Of a DNA stretch of 26,033 nt, positions 10,226 through 19,456 are shown piece after piece. Origin of the DNA: Chara braunii (Eukaryota; Streptophyta; Charophyceae; Charales; Characeae); assembly GCA_003427395.1 (NCBI GenBank), contig BFEA01000056.1, positions 307,549-333,581 on the forward strand, read 5' to 3'. Position 1 is the first letter of the stretch. The number at the start of each line of letters is the position of its first letter. The notes under the pieces are model-generated. The model had not been told where the DNA came from and did no database searches. It was given only the letters and a program-made list of their open reading frames with translations. Position numbers and translations under genes: made by a program.

Positions 10226-11430
10226 CTAGACCCACTCCTGATCCTGACGCACCAGCTTCCTCAAATGCTTCGTCTTGGTGGCGAAGTCCTTCACAAAACT
10301 CCTCCAAAACCCGCAGGTCCCAAGGAAGGTCCGCACGTTCGTTATCGACTGGAAGGGGACTGGCCACTCTAGGATTTTATCCGTCTTCTTCACATTTGGC
10401 CTCCTCCCCTTCTCGTTGCAAACAAATCCCAAAATCGTGGCCTCCCTCATACAGTGTTTCGACTTGGTGCCGCTTGCCATCAGGTTGTGTTCTTCCAGCA
10501 GACCCAAAACCTGATCGATATCCTGGACGTGCTTCCAGACGAACCGCCTCACTCNTGGCATCACTTCGTCTTCCTCCTTCTCCTTTGGACCCTTGACCGC
10601 CAAATCGTCAATGTAGGGCTGAGTAATATGTGGACTAACCGTCTGCATGTCCCTAACCATGTGCCTTTGCACCATCGTCACCGCATTAGTCCACCCCTGA
10701 GGCGCCACGTTCATGTGGATTAGCCCCCTTGGCGTATGCATCGCTGTCACTGGCCTATCCGGTGGGTACACAGGAAACTGGTCATACCCAGAGTAAAGGT
10801 CTATAAGTGAAATTATAGGCCTTCCTGCGCATGATTCTGGCAGGGCGTCTGCGTTCGGCAATCCTCCCGCGTCCTGCACCGTCACTGCATTCAGCCGTTG
10901 CAGATCCTGCACCCACCGCAGCGTTCCGTTCGGCTTGATAAAACAAAACCAAGGGGAAGCATACGGTCCACTAGAGTAATCCGCCACATACGTCCTCATC
11001 TTCCCATCCAAGTAATCCACCACCTTCTTCTCCTCATCTGGATTCGGGTACCGCGCGCCCCTCAGGTTCCATGGCTCATGTGGGACGGTATGGATTCGTA
11101 TCATCGGGATCTTATCCACGTTCAACCTCCCATGCTCGTCATCATTAAACGCGTACGCGCAATGCCTCCTCCTCATGGTCTCGACCATCAAGGTCCTCTC
11201 CTGGGGCGACAGGAAGCCAGGCTCGCCAATTATCAACCCTTCCTCATTCTCCTTATTGATGCGGCACGGCCCTGCCTGCGCGCGTTCTCGCATATGCCTT
11301 ATCAGCCCCCGCTCTCGCTCATAGTAGGCTTCCTCATCCTCCGTGACAAGCACGGGGACCGGGCGACACTTCTTGTCTATGGTCTTGTACCGCCTTTGGG
11401 AGCCCTGCTTAAGCCCTCCCCTAAAAAAGG
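10226..11430 (-). pseudogene. pol: reverse transcriptase
   Basis: An open frame from about 11430 (upstream of a GTG at 11353) to a TAG at 10226-10228. Motifs in order: WFCFIKPNGTLRWVQDLQRL (fingers), SLIDLYSGYDQ with the motif A Asp, PQGWTNAVTMVQRHM (motif B), QPYIDDLAVKG with the YIDD catalytic Asp pair, then ILGFVCNEKG and FLGTCGFWRSFVKDF in the thumb and connection. This is a complete Ty3/gypsy RT domain. After the TAG the same frame continues (GEDQERAVERMK) into RNase H at 10204, so the stop is a single point change, Trp being the likely original residue. One N at 10555 gives an unknown residue. RT shares its frame with gag but not with the protease. Confidence 0.93.
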
Positions 11431-12081
11431 CCGACTTGTTGTTCGGGCCTGGGCCATCACAGGGTCCCCTCTCCTCCCGGGAAGCCGATAGACCAGCTTC
11501 ACTTCTCCCACTTGAGGGCTTTCCAGGACCTGCTCCCTCAATGCCTTTATGGCTTCCGGGTCCGCCATATTGCGCGTCGCCACCACCTCCATTGCCTTAT
11601 TCACATCATTAAGGCTCAGGGACAGCACCTCGCCTGCTCCTTCCCTCTCCTGTTCCTCCCGGAGTCTCCGCCGCTCGTACTCCGACTCCTCGAAGGTAAA
11701 GGAGCCGAGGTTGAGCCTATTCCTCGCACTTCCGGGCCCTGTGCTCCGGCACTTGATGATTTCGTAGTTTCCGCAAGTCGGATCAGATAGAGCCAGGATC
11801 ATCGTCCCCTCATGCCTATTGAAGACCAAGATCTCTGTTCGGCAGAGGAACGACCTCCCCAGAAGAATAGGGTGGTCGACGTCGGGCATAACGAAGAAGC
11901 ACGTTCGCGCCCTTACTCTCCCAATCTCCACCATCACATTAGACGTTGTGCCGCAGAAAATGGCCTTGCAGTTGGCGCCATGCAGCACACTATGGTCCGA
12001 ATGGTCAACTTCCAACCCTAACATCGTCGCGTCCCGCTCCCAGATGATATTCATTTCCACGCCTGTGTCCACCATTTGCAA
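11377..12081 (-). pseudogene. Retropepsin-type aspartic protease
   Basis: MVDTGVEMNII carries the DTG catalytic triad, followed 60 residues later by HPILLGRSFL, the conserved hydrophobic-Gly pair of retropepsins. The remainder is a charged linker (ESEYERRRLREEQERE) towards RT. The frame begins without an ATG, just after a one-base shift relative to gag at about 12083, and ends at TAG 11377-11379, shortly after a slippery-type heptamer at 11422-11428. Protease would release Gag and Pol proteins. The gag and RT frames on either side agree with each other, so this region may be out of phase because of two compensating indels. Confidence 0.88.
11422..11428 (-). promoter_or_regulatory. In-phase T TTT TTA heptamer, candidate -1 frameshift site
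   Basis: In the protease frame the codons read CCT TTT TTA GGG, so T TTT TTA fits the X XXY YYZ rule and a -1 slip enters exactly the RT frame (GCC TTT TTT AGG). The same heptamer is used by some retroviruses. Downstream pairing is weak (GGGAG with CTCCC around about 12 bases). Gag and RT share a frame, which favours an indel in a T run over programmed shifting. Confidence 0.3.
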
Positions 12082-12084
12082 TGC

Positions 12085-14615
12085 TCGGCTGGTCCCTCAC
12101 CTTCAAGTCCACCAACCCACACGCCACACATTTTCAATCCATCCTAGTGCCCGCCTCTGTCCACTCTATCTCCCTGGGCAGAATTGAGCGCAGGTGGACA
12201 TTGGACACTAACCTTCGCGATAGCCGCCCTTTCAGCTCGCCCCGGAGCCTTGGTGTTGAGGCCAAAATGTCCTTTAAGTTCATCAGATCGTCATGGCCCT
12301 CTAGGAGCTTATCCACCATTCGCTCCACGTCAAAGCCTTCCTCCAGCCGGACTGCGTGCTTCTTCCTTTTTGGCACGCCATCATGCAGACTCGGCTCCAC
12401 CCCTCCCTGAGCCCCCTTCTTCTTGGCCCTCTGTTCCGCCCTCCGGTCCTCCTCCTGCCGGAGCCTCTCGTCCTCTTCGTCATCACCCTCATCTTCCTCT
12501 TCTTGAACTTCTACCACTTCCTTTCTTCGTTCGGGCTCAGGGTCCTTTCGAGGGGGTGCCCGACTGGGTGCCTGGCTAGGCCCTTGACTGGTGGTGGCCT
12601 TACTTTGGCCCCTAGTCTGCACGACCTGAGGTACCCTTCCATGCGACGTAGGGGGTCTGAAGGTCATCCCTGACCTAGGACCTGCCCCGGCCGTCGCCAC
12701 GCTTGGACATCCTTGTGGTCGTGACGACGACTCCGGACCGGACCCATAGAGCATCACCTCAGGAAGGCTCATTTCCCATTCCCGGGCCTTTTCACACATT
12801 GCCCTTAATCGATCCTAATACCTGCCGACCTTTGCAAGCAGGTCCTCCATCCCCTCCAGGATGGTCGAGGCTGACTCTCTCACCACTTCATGCGCCTCAT
12901 CGTAAGACTCAACAATTATGGGCTCCTCCTTTATAGTCCCCGCCTTCAACCGCTGAGTTACTTCCTCATTTTCATCCACAACCTCCTCGACTCTTATGCC
13001 GGGGTTTTGCCTTTCCTGCCATATCCTGAACATTGCCGGGGCTGCTGGAGGCCCGACCGCCGCCCGCCTGAGGGTTTCCTGCCTGATTCCTCCCAGGGTC
13101 TTGGGGTCAATATGCGTCCCCCACCGGTCGTATATATCCCCATCTATACAGGTGGAGATTAATCCTGCCTTTTCGTCGTCCCGCCGCTGTTGGCGGAATC
13201 GTACGGTGTGGCCCATCTCGCCACAATGTCAACAAGTTGCGTTCCGCCAGTCGAAGCGGGGTCTCCCATACCCTTGGCCCCCTCCCTGGCTGCTTTGGCC
13301 GCCTTGGTTCTGACCCCCTTGACCATTCCAGTCTCCTCCACGACCTCCACCATTTCCTCCTCGCCCCCGGCCGCCCCCTCCTCTACCTCCTTGGCCCCCG
13401 CCCCCATTGCCCTGCCCGCCTTGTCCTTGGCCTCCTCCCCCGGCCACACTAGCTTGCGAGGCCTGCTGGGAGGGCGGCGGTTGAGCCACGGGCAAGCTTT
13501 GAGTCGCCGGGTAGCTCGGGGGGCCCATACTTGCGGATGGGCCTGAATAGGGGACCAGGTGCCCCGCGTGGGCCTCACTCCCTCCACACGAGACATAGTG
13601 GTTACAACTGGGCCAGGGCGTGGATTGGCAATGCGGCACCCAGTGTCCACAAGATGGCGGCGGCCCCATGTGTGATGATCCGGCTGGCGCGGGTGCCAGG
13701 GCGGCCGCGATGACAGGTGATGGTGCGGCAAGGGCTTGGGGAGCCTGCCCTTTCCCTGATCCCTGTTCCCCCAGTAGTAGATTACGCTGCTTCCTCTGGG
13801 CCTTAGTCAGGGCTTGGGAGCCCGTCTCCCCTCCGCCGTAGTCTTCGCGCCCTGCCTCCTCATCTCCTACTCCTGACGTCCGTCCTTGGGCCACTGCCAT
13901 CACTCTTTTCTGTAGTTCTGCTTCGCTATCATACCCCAGTGCCGCCAACACGTCCGTGACTATTCTCTTCACCCCTGGGGTCCCGGATGCAGTAGCATCC
14001 CTCTCCTTCCTCTTACGCCTTTGCAGCCTCATTTGGTGTTGCTCCACCTGGTCCAGGCTCCCTTCTTCTACTCCCTTGTCAATGGTTGCCCAGGTGAGCC
14101 TCTCGCTTCCTTCCCCATACTTCGTCAATTCTATGGCCTCCGAGCCTGTAAGTAGCCCCAAAAATGTGGCGCACTGCGCCTCCTCAGAAATCCCGTGCAC
14201 TTTCCTCGCCCTGTTTTTTGAACTTGTGCACAAACACCTCAATGGTAGAGAAGTCTTCCTTGTTAATGGCCTCCAATTCGACCATGGTCAACAGGCCGTC
14301 CCCCAGCCTATACTTCCTTCGCATTAGGTCTCCAAACTTTGCCCAACTGCCACCGGCGGCGTCCACAATCTTAGTTACTTCCCGATGGTGACTGTGCAGG
14401 ACATACCTCAGGACCCGCTGGAGCTTGACCTCATCTGACAGTCCCACCAGCGCCTGCTCCGTCAGATCCAACCAATCAGATACCCGATCCCCTTTGAAGT
14501 GGAATGTCTCGACCTTTGGGACGTTGCTCGGCGCCCTCTCACGCATGTCCAGGGCATCGATGAGGTCATCGAGAGTCACAAGCTTCCTCCCACCGTCCGC
14601 CATCTCCTCTGGCAT
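12085..14615 (-). pseudogene. gag polyprotein with capsid domain, Gly/Gln-rich stretch and defective zinc knuckle
   Basis: The ATG at 14613-14615 (MPEEMADGGRKL) is the first in frame; an earlier TTG is unlikely. The capsid-like region contains VPKVETFHFKGDRVSDWLDL and FGDLMRRKYRLGDGL. A one-base shift at an A run near 14228 moves the frame; it then reads RARKVHGISEE and continues through LTWATIDKG, a Pro-rich part and a long Gly/Gln/Arg tract (about 13230-13480). The zinc knuckle (CX2CX4HX4C) has TGA at 13229-13231 inside it and Arg for the last Cys (CGEMGHTVRFR). In the same frame follow an acidic, coiled-coil-prone region, TAG at 12815-12817 and TGA at 12134-12136. It builds the virus-like particle in intact relatives; this copy is inactive. 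Confidence 0.88.
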
Positions 14616-14996
14616 TTTGGCCAACCGCCTTCAACTTCAATCTCCCTGTTATAAGAGACGATGGGACAGAGGACCCCACTCAGCGACTCAACCTTTCATG
14701 ACCCTATCGAGTTGACCACCTTAGACGCCCCACACTCTAGACCTGACAGGCATTCCTTTTCCCATTTCCCTTGGGCTCATCTAGATAACGCTTATCTTTA
14801 CCATAGGACTTCCTCACACACTTACTTCATTCAAGCTATCAACCAAGCCACCAATCAATCAATCATCCAACCCATAGTCATATGAATCACCTTACATACA
14901 CCTCATAGTCCTTCTCTTATTCACTCATATGCCTAATTTCCCGCTTACTCCCATACCCGGATGTCGTTCCACCAGGGACAACGGTAGGCTTCCGTT
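14616..14996 (-). other. Leader between primer binding site and gag
   Basis: About 380 bases with no coding frame, TC- and CA-rich on the plus strand, with short CAAT reiterations near 14850. This is the expected place for packaging signals, but none can be identified from sequence alone. Confidence 0.6.
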
Positions 14997-15015
14997 ATCC
15001 CCAGCAACGGCGCCA
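14997..15015 (-). other. Primer binding site, tRNA-Asp type
   Basis: On the minus strand TGGCGCCGTTGCTGGGGAT is complementary to the 3' end of plant tRNA-Asp(GTC) including CCA. One position would be a G-U pair, the others match. This primer is common among plant Tat- and Athila-group Ty3/gypsy elements (established knowledge). It lies two bases from the proposed LTR end at 15018 and about 380 bases upstream of gag, the right place and orientation. Confidence 0.88.
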
Positions 15016-15106
15016 CCTGTCGAGCGCATCGGTCTGGCACCGCACGCGGCAGAGCGGGACCCTCTCGGCCGCGTCACGCAGGAGTTGGACCAACCTCGTC
15101 ACGAAC

Positions 15107-15166
15107 NNNNNNNNNNNNNNNNNNNNNNNNNNNNNNNNNNNNNNNNNNNNNNNNNNNNNNNNNNNN
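15107..15166. other. Assembly gap of 60 Ns
   Basis: A run of 60 Ns near the proposed LTR inner end. The true length of missing sequence is unknown. Isolated Ns also occur at 9338-9416, 10555, 15624 and 17322. Confidence 0.99.
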
Positions 15167-15368
15167 CACAAAAGGAGCTTCCTTAGGCCGCTCCGGCCGA
15201 GTGCGCCAGCCATACCTCTCGCGAGCCCCTACGACAGGATAGGGCCTACGCGAGGCACAACTTACCTCCACCTTACGGGAGCTGTCACCTCCCTTCGGTG
15301 GGCATATCTCCGCCGAGCTACCAGTCCACAATACGAAAGCTACTCGGTTGCAATTGCAGAGGTGGACT

Positions 15369-15494
15369 AGCCGAGAGCGTTTCTCGTTCGCTGTAGCATA
15401 GGGGGTACAGCCGAGGGCGTTTCTCGTTCGCAGCCGAGGGCGTTTCTCGTTCGCAGCCGAGGGCGTTTCTCGTTCGCTGTAGCATAGGGGGTAC
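15369..15494. repeat. Short tandem repeat with 23- and 40-base units
   Basis: Four units start at 15369, 15409, 15432 and 15455, each opening with AGCCGAGGGCGTTTCTCGTT or a one-base variant. The first and last units carry a 17-base tail (TGTAGCATAGGGGGTAC); the middle two lack it. Near-identity means recent expansion, possibly by replication slippage. Confidence 0.9.
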
Positions 15495-15955
15495 GCGCGG
15501 TAATACGCCTATCGGACCCGCACGCGAACCGACATCTTGGGGGGCTGAAGTCCCAAGCGCGGCTCGACGTCGGTCTACTAGGACGGATCTCACGCACCAC
15601 GTGCACACCACTCTACGAACACCNAAATAAAACACACACACACATACGCACGAAACGACACCACACGAACAATGCGACACAAACAACGCGACAACGCTCC
15701 TAGCCCCTCAGTAGCCATCCCATAACTTTTCGATACGGAAATCAAATGGGCGTCACGCGCGAGACTTGATATAAAAATCCCGCGGAGGCAGAGCTAACTC
15801 ATGTCGACTCGCAATGCAAGCGTACACAAGCGGTCGCAGTGATGGCGTACTGTGTAATACCCATACTCACGCGGTCCTCGTTAATCTCGAGGGTCGCATT
15901 CGACACCCAAGTGTTGGCTGAAATGCGCCTTCAGGGTTAATCTCTCGACGCTGGA

Positions 15956-16037
15956 CAACCGCCATGCGCGGTTGAGGACCACACACCCTCTTCTGCACCC
16001 TTATGCAGAGTAGGTGGTACACAGGCCCATGTCTGTG
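15956..16037. repeat. Three consecutive perfect hairpins
   Basis: CAACCGC-CATGC-GCGGTTG (15956-15974), TCTGCA-CCCTTA-TGCAGA (15992-16009) and CACAG-GCCCATGT-CTGTG (16020-16037) follow one another. A weaker CCTCG...CGAGG hairpin lies near 15887. This part of the proposed LTR could form a structured RNA; no known family recognised. Confidence 0.55.
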
Positions 16038-17208
16038 GTGGTAGTCGTCTCTCGCGGCCCTAGGGGTGAGTCCTCCCTGGGGCCTGGGCGAAAGTCAAGG
16101 GGTTTCACGTTGACGGCTGCCACGGACTACAACGTCCAACCATAAAAATGTCTAGGAAGCAACAAAACTCGCACGAACCCAAGAAGGGGGGATAGGGCAA
16201 AGGTCTTTTGGCCCTTAAAACAAAAACTCATGGCCTTGGAACACACTTCCCTTCTGTGGGCGGTGCCGGCGGCCTATAATAATCCCAGGCGCTGCGCCTA
16301 CGCGCGAGCCCGGCAGTCCGATAACTTTTAGACGTCGGGGCAGCGAGAAGTTGCATGCATGGCTCTGATATAAAACTGTGTGGCCGTAGGCCAACCCTAT
16401 GCCAACCACTGATGCCAATCATATGTGGTAACCGCGGCTTAGGCCTCGCGATATTGAATGGCTGAAGAACTCATTGCGAGGGGTTACCCCTCACGATATT
16501 GGATGGCTGAAGGACACGTCGTTCGGCCCTCGCGACGTTCCCGCGTTTCAGGTGGAGTGTCCCGCCGGTCAAAGTAAATAGACTCTATGCAAGGGGAGGC
16601 TCCTCCTCTTCAGTGCCTAGGGCTTGGGATGTCCTGGACAAGGACCTCGAATCCCAGCCCAGGACCAACGTCCGACTAGGAAAGCCTCGAGACGCAAATA
16701 GGCAGAAGGGAGGGTTTTCCCTGTCTCTCAATCCCAATTTCCATACGGTTATTAACATGGCCCTTTGGGCCCCTCGAATACCCATCGTACGTATACCCAC
16801 GCATACATGCAAAAGGAGATAGAGTTATGACGATCACTTCTCACAGGCACAGTGGGATTCCTCACAACCATGTATATGTGTTATGGAATCGAAGGCAGTC
16901 CAAATCCAGAATCCGAGCCACAGGACATACCTGCAACCCCACCAAGAATCAAGCGACAAAACACGCACTACACGAAGTCAACCCCAATCATTCTCTATGC
17001 TCATACCTCTTTGCTTTAGCCATGCAAGCCCCAATCGCCGTCCCAACCAACCTCGATTAAATACTCAGTACCTTTGTCAAATGGCCATTCAATAAAAGTC
17101 CGGGTGAAACCCTTAACAAACAGTAAAACCACCAGGGCCTAAGCCTTTTAGGTTGAATATGGAGGGCGAGCTGGAATTGAGTCGAAGACCGACGAATCGG
17201 CGACCGAC

Positions 17209-17227
17209 CTGTTATCAGTGATAACAG
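17209..17227. repeat. Perfect 19-base palindrome
   Basis: CTGTTATCAGTGATAACAG: nine-base arms around a central G. Symmetric sites of this kind can bind dimeric proteins. Its TATCAGTGATA core resembles the bacterial tet operator core, surely by chance here. Confidence 0.8.
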
Positions 17228-17516
17228 AAGACGACCCTCGTAGGATCGAGCCGGAACTAATCCAAATCCTGAATCAACTCGATCAAGATGACCTGTAACA
17301 CAAGACAGGTCAATCCCCAGGNTAAACCTATAAGTCCATGGAGAATAATCCCCATATCACGATTCCACTGAAATCACCTTAATTAACTAAGCCTCAACCT
17401 ACCCATAAGTCGTGCCCAAAGCAAAGGTAGACCCCGACATAATTTCCCCTATTCAGGGTGGACTGCATGAATCGCCACCTGTCAAAATATAATCTAACTC
17501 CTCTAAATTAAAAAAA

Positions 17517-18130
17517 TTTCGGCAGCGCTTCCCGTAAGAAAAGTGACTTTCCAAAGTTTATATCAGCCCAAATATAAAAACAGAAATAATCTCCAACTCT
17601 GGAAAGTCAAATTTTGTCCAACTCCCTGAATTAGTAAAAATTTGGACAGCACTCCCTTTAGAAAGGGAGACTTCCCAGATTTATACTAGGTCAAATATGA
17701 ACTCACTAGGCAACTTGAGTTCAACTTAGACAAGATTTGACCAAACTCCTTAGTTTTGGAGAAATTTCGGCAGCACTCCCTTTAGAAAAGTGTCATTCCA
17801 AAATTTATACAAGGCTAAGTTCAGAATCTGAAAATAACTCTGACTTCTCAAAGTCCAATTGTGTCTAACTCCCCAAATTAGCAAAATTTTCGGCAGCACT
17901 TCCTTTAGAAAAGGAAACTTTCCAAATTTCTACTAAGTCGGATATAAAGAATAGATAAGTTGAACTTTGACAAGTCAAGCGTTGACTAATTCCTTGGATT
18001 CGTGAAAATTTCGGCAGTGCTTCCCGTAGAGAAAGTAGTTTGCCAAGATTTATACAAAGCCAAGTATAACAAAAGATTCCAGAAAATGCAAGAATTGATC
18101 TAAGTAAAATAAAGTCGGCTCAGAAAATGT
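17517..18130. repeat. Five tandem copies of a degenerate ~123-base repeat
   Basis: Units are marked by TTTCGGCAGCACTYCCTTTAG-like motifs at 17517, 17641, 17765, 17888 and 18009 (spacings 124, 124, 123, 121), each preceded by an AACTCC...AATT stretch and followed by a TTCCAAATTTATAC-like stretch. Position 1 of the window lies within the equivalent of the last unit, so the left LTR presumably has this array just outside the window. I have an unverified impression that a TTTCGGCAG motif recurs in untranslated tandem repeats of plant Ty3/gypsy elements. Confidence 0.85.
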
Positions 18131-18233
18131 AGGAGTTGACCTAACTCCTATTGCTCTAGCACGTGGCGAGCCTCTAAAGCAACTACCTGTCAACCTGAAT
18201 CCCAGACCAAGTAGTAATCTCCCTCAGCCACAT

Positions 18234-18353
18234 GCATGCCAAACCACAAACGTAAGTACTCTCACCACTCCCAAGCCAATTTAAACAAACAATGCATGCC
18301 AAACCACAAAGGTAAGTACTCTCACCACTCCCAAGTCAATTTAAACAAACAAT
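18234..18353. repeat. 60-base tandem duplication in the right LTR
   Basis: Two 60-base units (18234-18293, 18294-18353) begin GCATGCCAAACCACAAA and differ at about two positions. The left copy has a single unit (about 184-243), so the duplication arose after the LTRs separated. Confidence 0.92.
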
Positions 18354-18457
18354 AGTTCATAATCTCTCAGTGAGTTATCCCCTCATACCCAACTTACATA
18401 AGGCATAGGTCATGGCACCTGAACTTACAGAGTGCACCCAACTTAGCCAGGCCTAAA

Positions 18458-19341
18458 GTCAGAAGACCTTAACTTATAAAGCGTTCTGACTCGGCCAAAT
18501 ATACACAAACAGGGGGCACAACTACTTCTCTCTTCTTTGGGCATATGAGTAGACCACTCTAGTCGCCCCGAATTGTTTAAATAGCCAACTTCTATATACC
18601 TCTCTGAACTTAGTCTTCAAAGGGGACATAAGGCTGAGCCGCTCAACTTAGAACACTGCTCAGCCTGCCCAAGTTTACGTTCAATTATATCTCTTTAGTT
18701 GTATCCTCTTCAGTTATGATACGCTATAGTCAGGCTACCTAAACTTATAGAGCGGCCTGACCAGCCTGTTCGTAATAACATAGTAATACAATATAACCAA
18801 GTTATATCCGTTGGGTTTCAACATGTGCGAGGCATTGGACCAGGCTACCTAAACTTATAGAGCGGCCCGATCCTTGACCAGGTTCATTTTTTCTCTGATC
18901 CAATCTGTCCGAGGCAGTGGGACAGACTACCTAAACTTATAGAGCGGCCTGTCCCCTGCCAGAATTACCCCCTCAAAACAAGACATAAGAAGGGTTGAAC
19001 CACCTAAACTTATAGAGCGGTTCAGACCTCCTTGTTCAAAACTAAAGAAACTGAGGGAACACCAAATAAAACGAGGCAACCCAAGGTACCTAAACTTATA
19101 GAGCGACTTGGGTCCCTGAAAGTCACCCAGAGTCAAACCCTTACAAGTCAGAGCAGTCAGGACACCTAAACTTATAGAGCGTCATGACCCTTCATGCAAT
19201 TCACAGCACCAGGTCTCCCCAAACTTATGGGGACATCCCAGCCTCTAGAGCTTCAGGCTACCTAAACTTATAGAGCGGCCTGAGGCTCCATGCAAACCAA
19301 AAATAAACAGAGCGTCGGGCTTCCCCAAACTTAAGGGGACC
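18458..19341. repeat. Array of hairpins with constant loop and covarying stems
   Basis: The constant core is (T)ACCTAAACTTATAGAGCG, always in the same orientation. Stems: GTCAGAA/TTCTGAC (18458-18490, variant core); AGGCTGAGC/GCTCAGCCT (18631-18666, diverged core); GTCAGGC/GCCTGAC (18729-18761); GGACCAGGC/GCCCGATCC (about 18838-18872, two mismatches); GGCAG-T-GGGACAG/CTGTCCCCTGCC (18913-18960, 12 pairs, one bulge); GGTTGAACC/GGTTCA-G-ACC (18993-19028, 9 pairs, one bulge); ACCCAAG/CTTGGGT (19079-19113); GTCAGGAC/GTCATGAC (19156-19188, one mismatch); GAGCTTCAGGC/GCCTGAGGCTC (19248-19288, 11 pairs, one G-U). Core-to-core spacing runs from 44 to 110 bases. The stems differ in sequence but stay complementary. 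I know no family with this design. The whole array is missing from the left LTR except for the first half-stem. Confidence 0.88.
19211..19341. repeat. Variant hairpins with AAACTTA core and CCCC/GGGG stems
   Basis: TCCCC-AAACTTAT-GGGGA (19216-19233) and TTCCCC-AAACTTAA-GGGGA (19321-19339) keep the AAACTTA centre of the main array but close it with a C4/G4 stem. They flank the 11-pair hairpin at 19248-19288 and look like a second class of the same family. Confidence 0.75.
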
Positions 19342-19429
19342 TCCCTGCCTTAATGACCCAGTCAAGCTACACACAATATTGCCTTCTTCCCAACCTTTCC
19401 CCAGATGCACCCATCTCATTCATAGTCTG

Positions 19430-19456
19430 GTTTCAGGCAATCAACAAACCTGAAAC
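19430..19456. repeat. Perfect 8-bp hairpin after the array
   Basis: GTTTCAGG (19430-19437) and CCTGAAAC (19449-19456) enclose CAATCAACAAA. The loop is unrelated to the array core, so it may be independent. Confidence 0.7.

Larger units (their letters stand above)
15495..17500. other. Non-coding part of the proposed LTR
   Basis: No frame resembles a protein. It contains a CA dinucleotide run (15632-15644), the hairpins at 15956-16037, and a repeated GATATTG(A/G)ATGGCTGAAG(A/G)AC motif at about 16449 and 16494, the first copy closed by CCTCGC/GCGAGG and followed by GAGGGG-TTA-CCCCTC. There is also a 19-base palindrome at 17209. Composition shifts from GC-rich to AT-rich near 17080. Confidence 0.5.

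Noticed and set aside
10898-11491. 197-codon plus-strand frame
   Set aside because: Lies opposite the reverse transcriptase and shows no motif of its own.
14205-14235. Programmed frameshift at the A run in gag (AAAAAAC)
   Set aside because: The heptamer is out of phase for a -1 slip and the frame change is in the +1 direction, so an ordinary indel is simpler.
14929-15331. Frames running through the N gap
   Set aside because: They exist only because Ns are read as open; no real coding evidence.
17209-17227. Tet operator
   Set aside because: Only the TATCAGTGATA centre matches, with no repressor gene or bacterial context.
18458-19341. CRISPR array
   Set aside because: Conserved units are irregularly spaced (44-110 bases), the flanks pair with the unit's own other flank, and the setting is a eukaryotic LTR.
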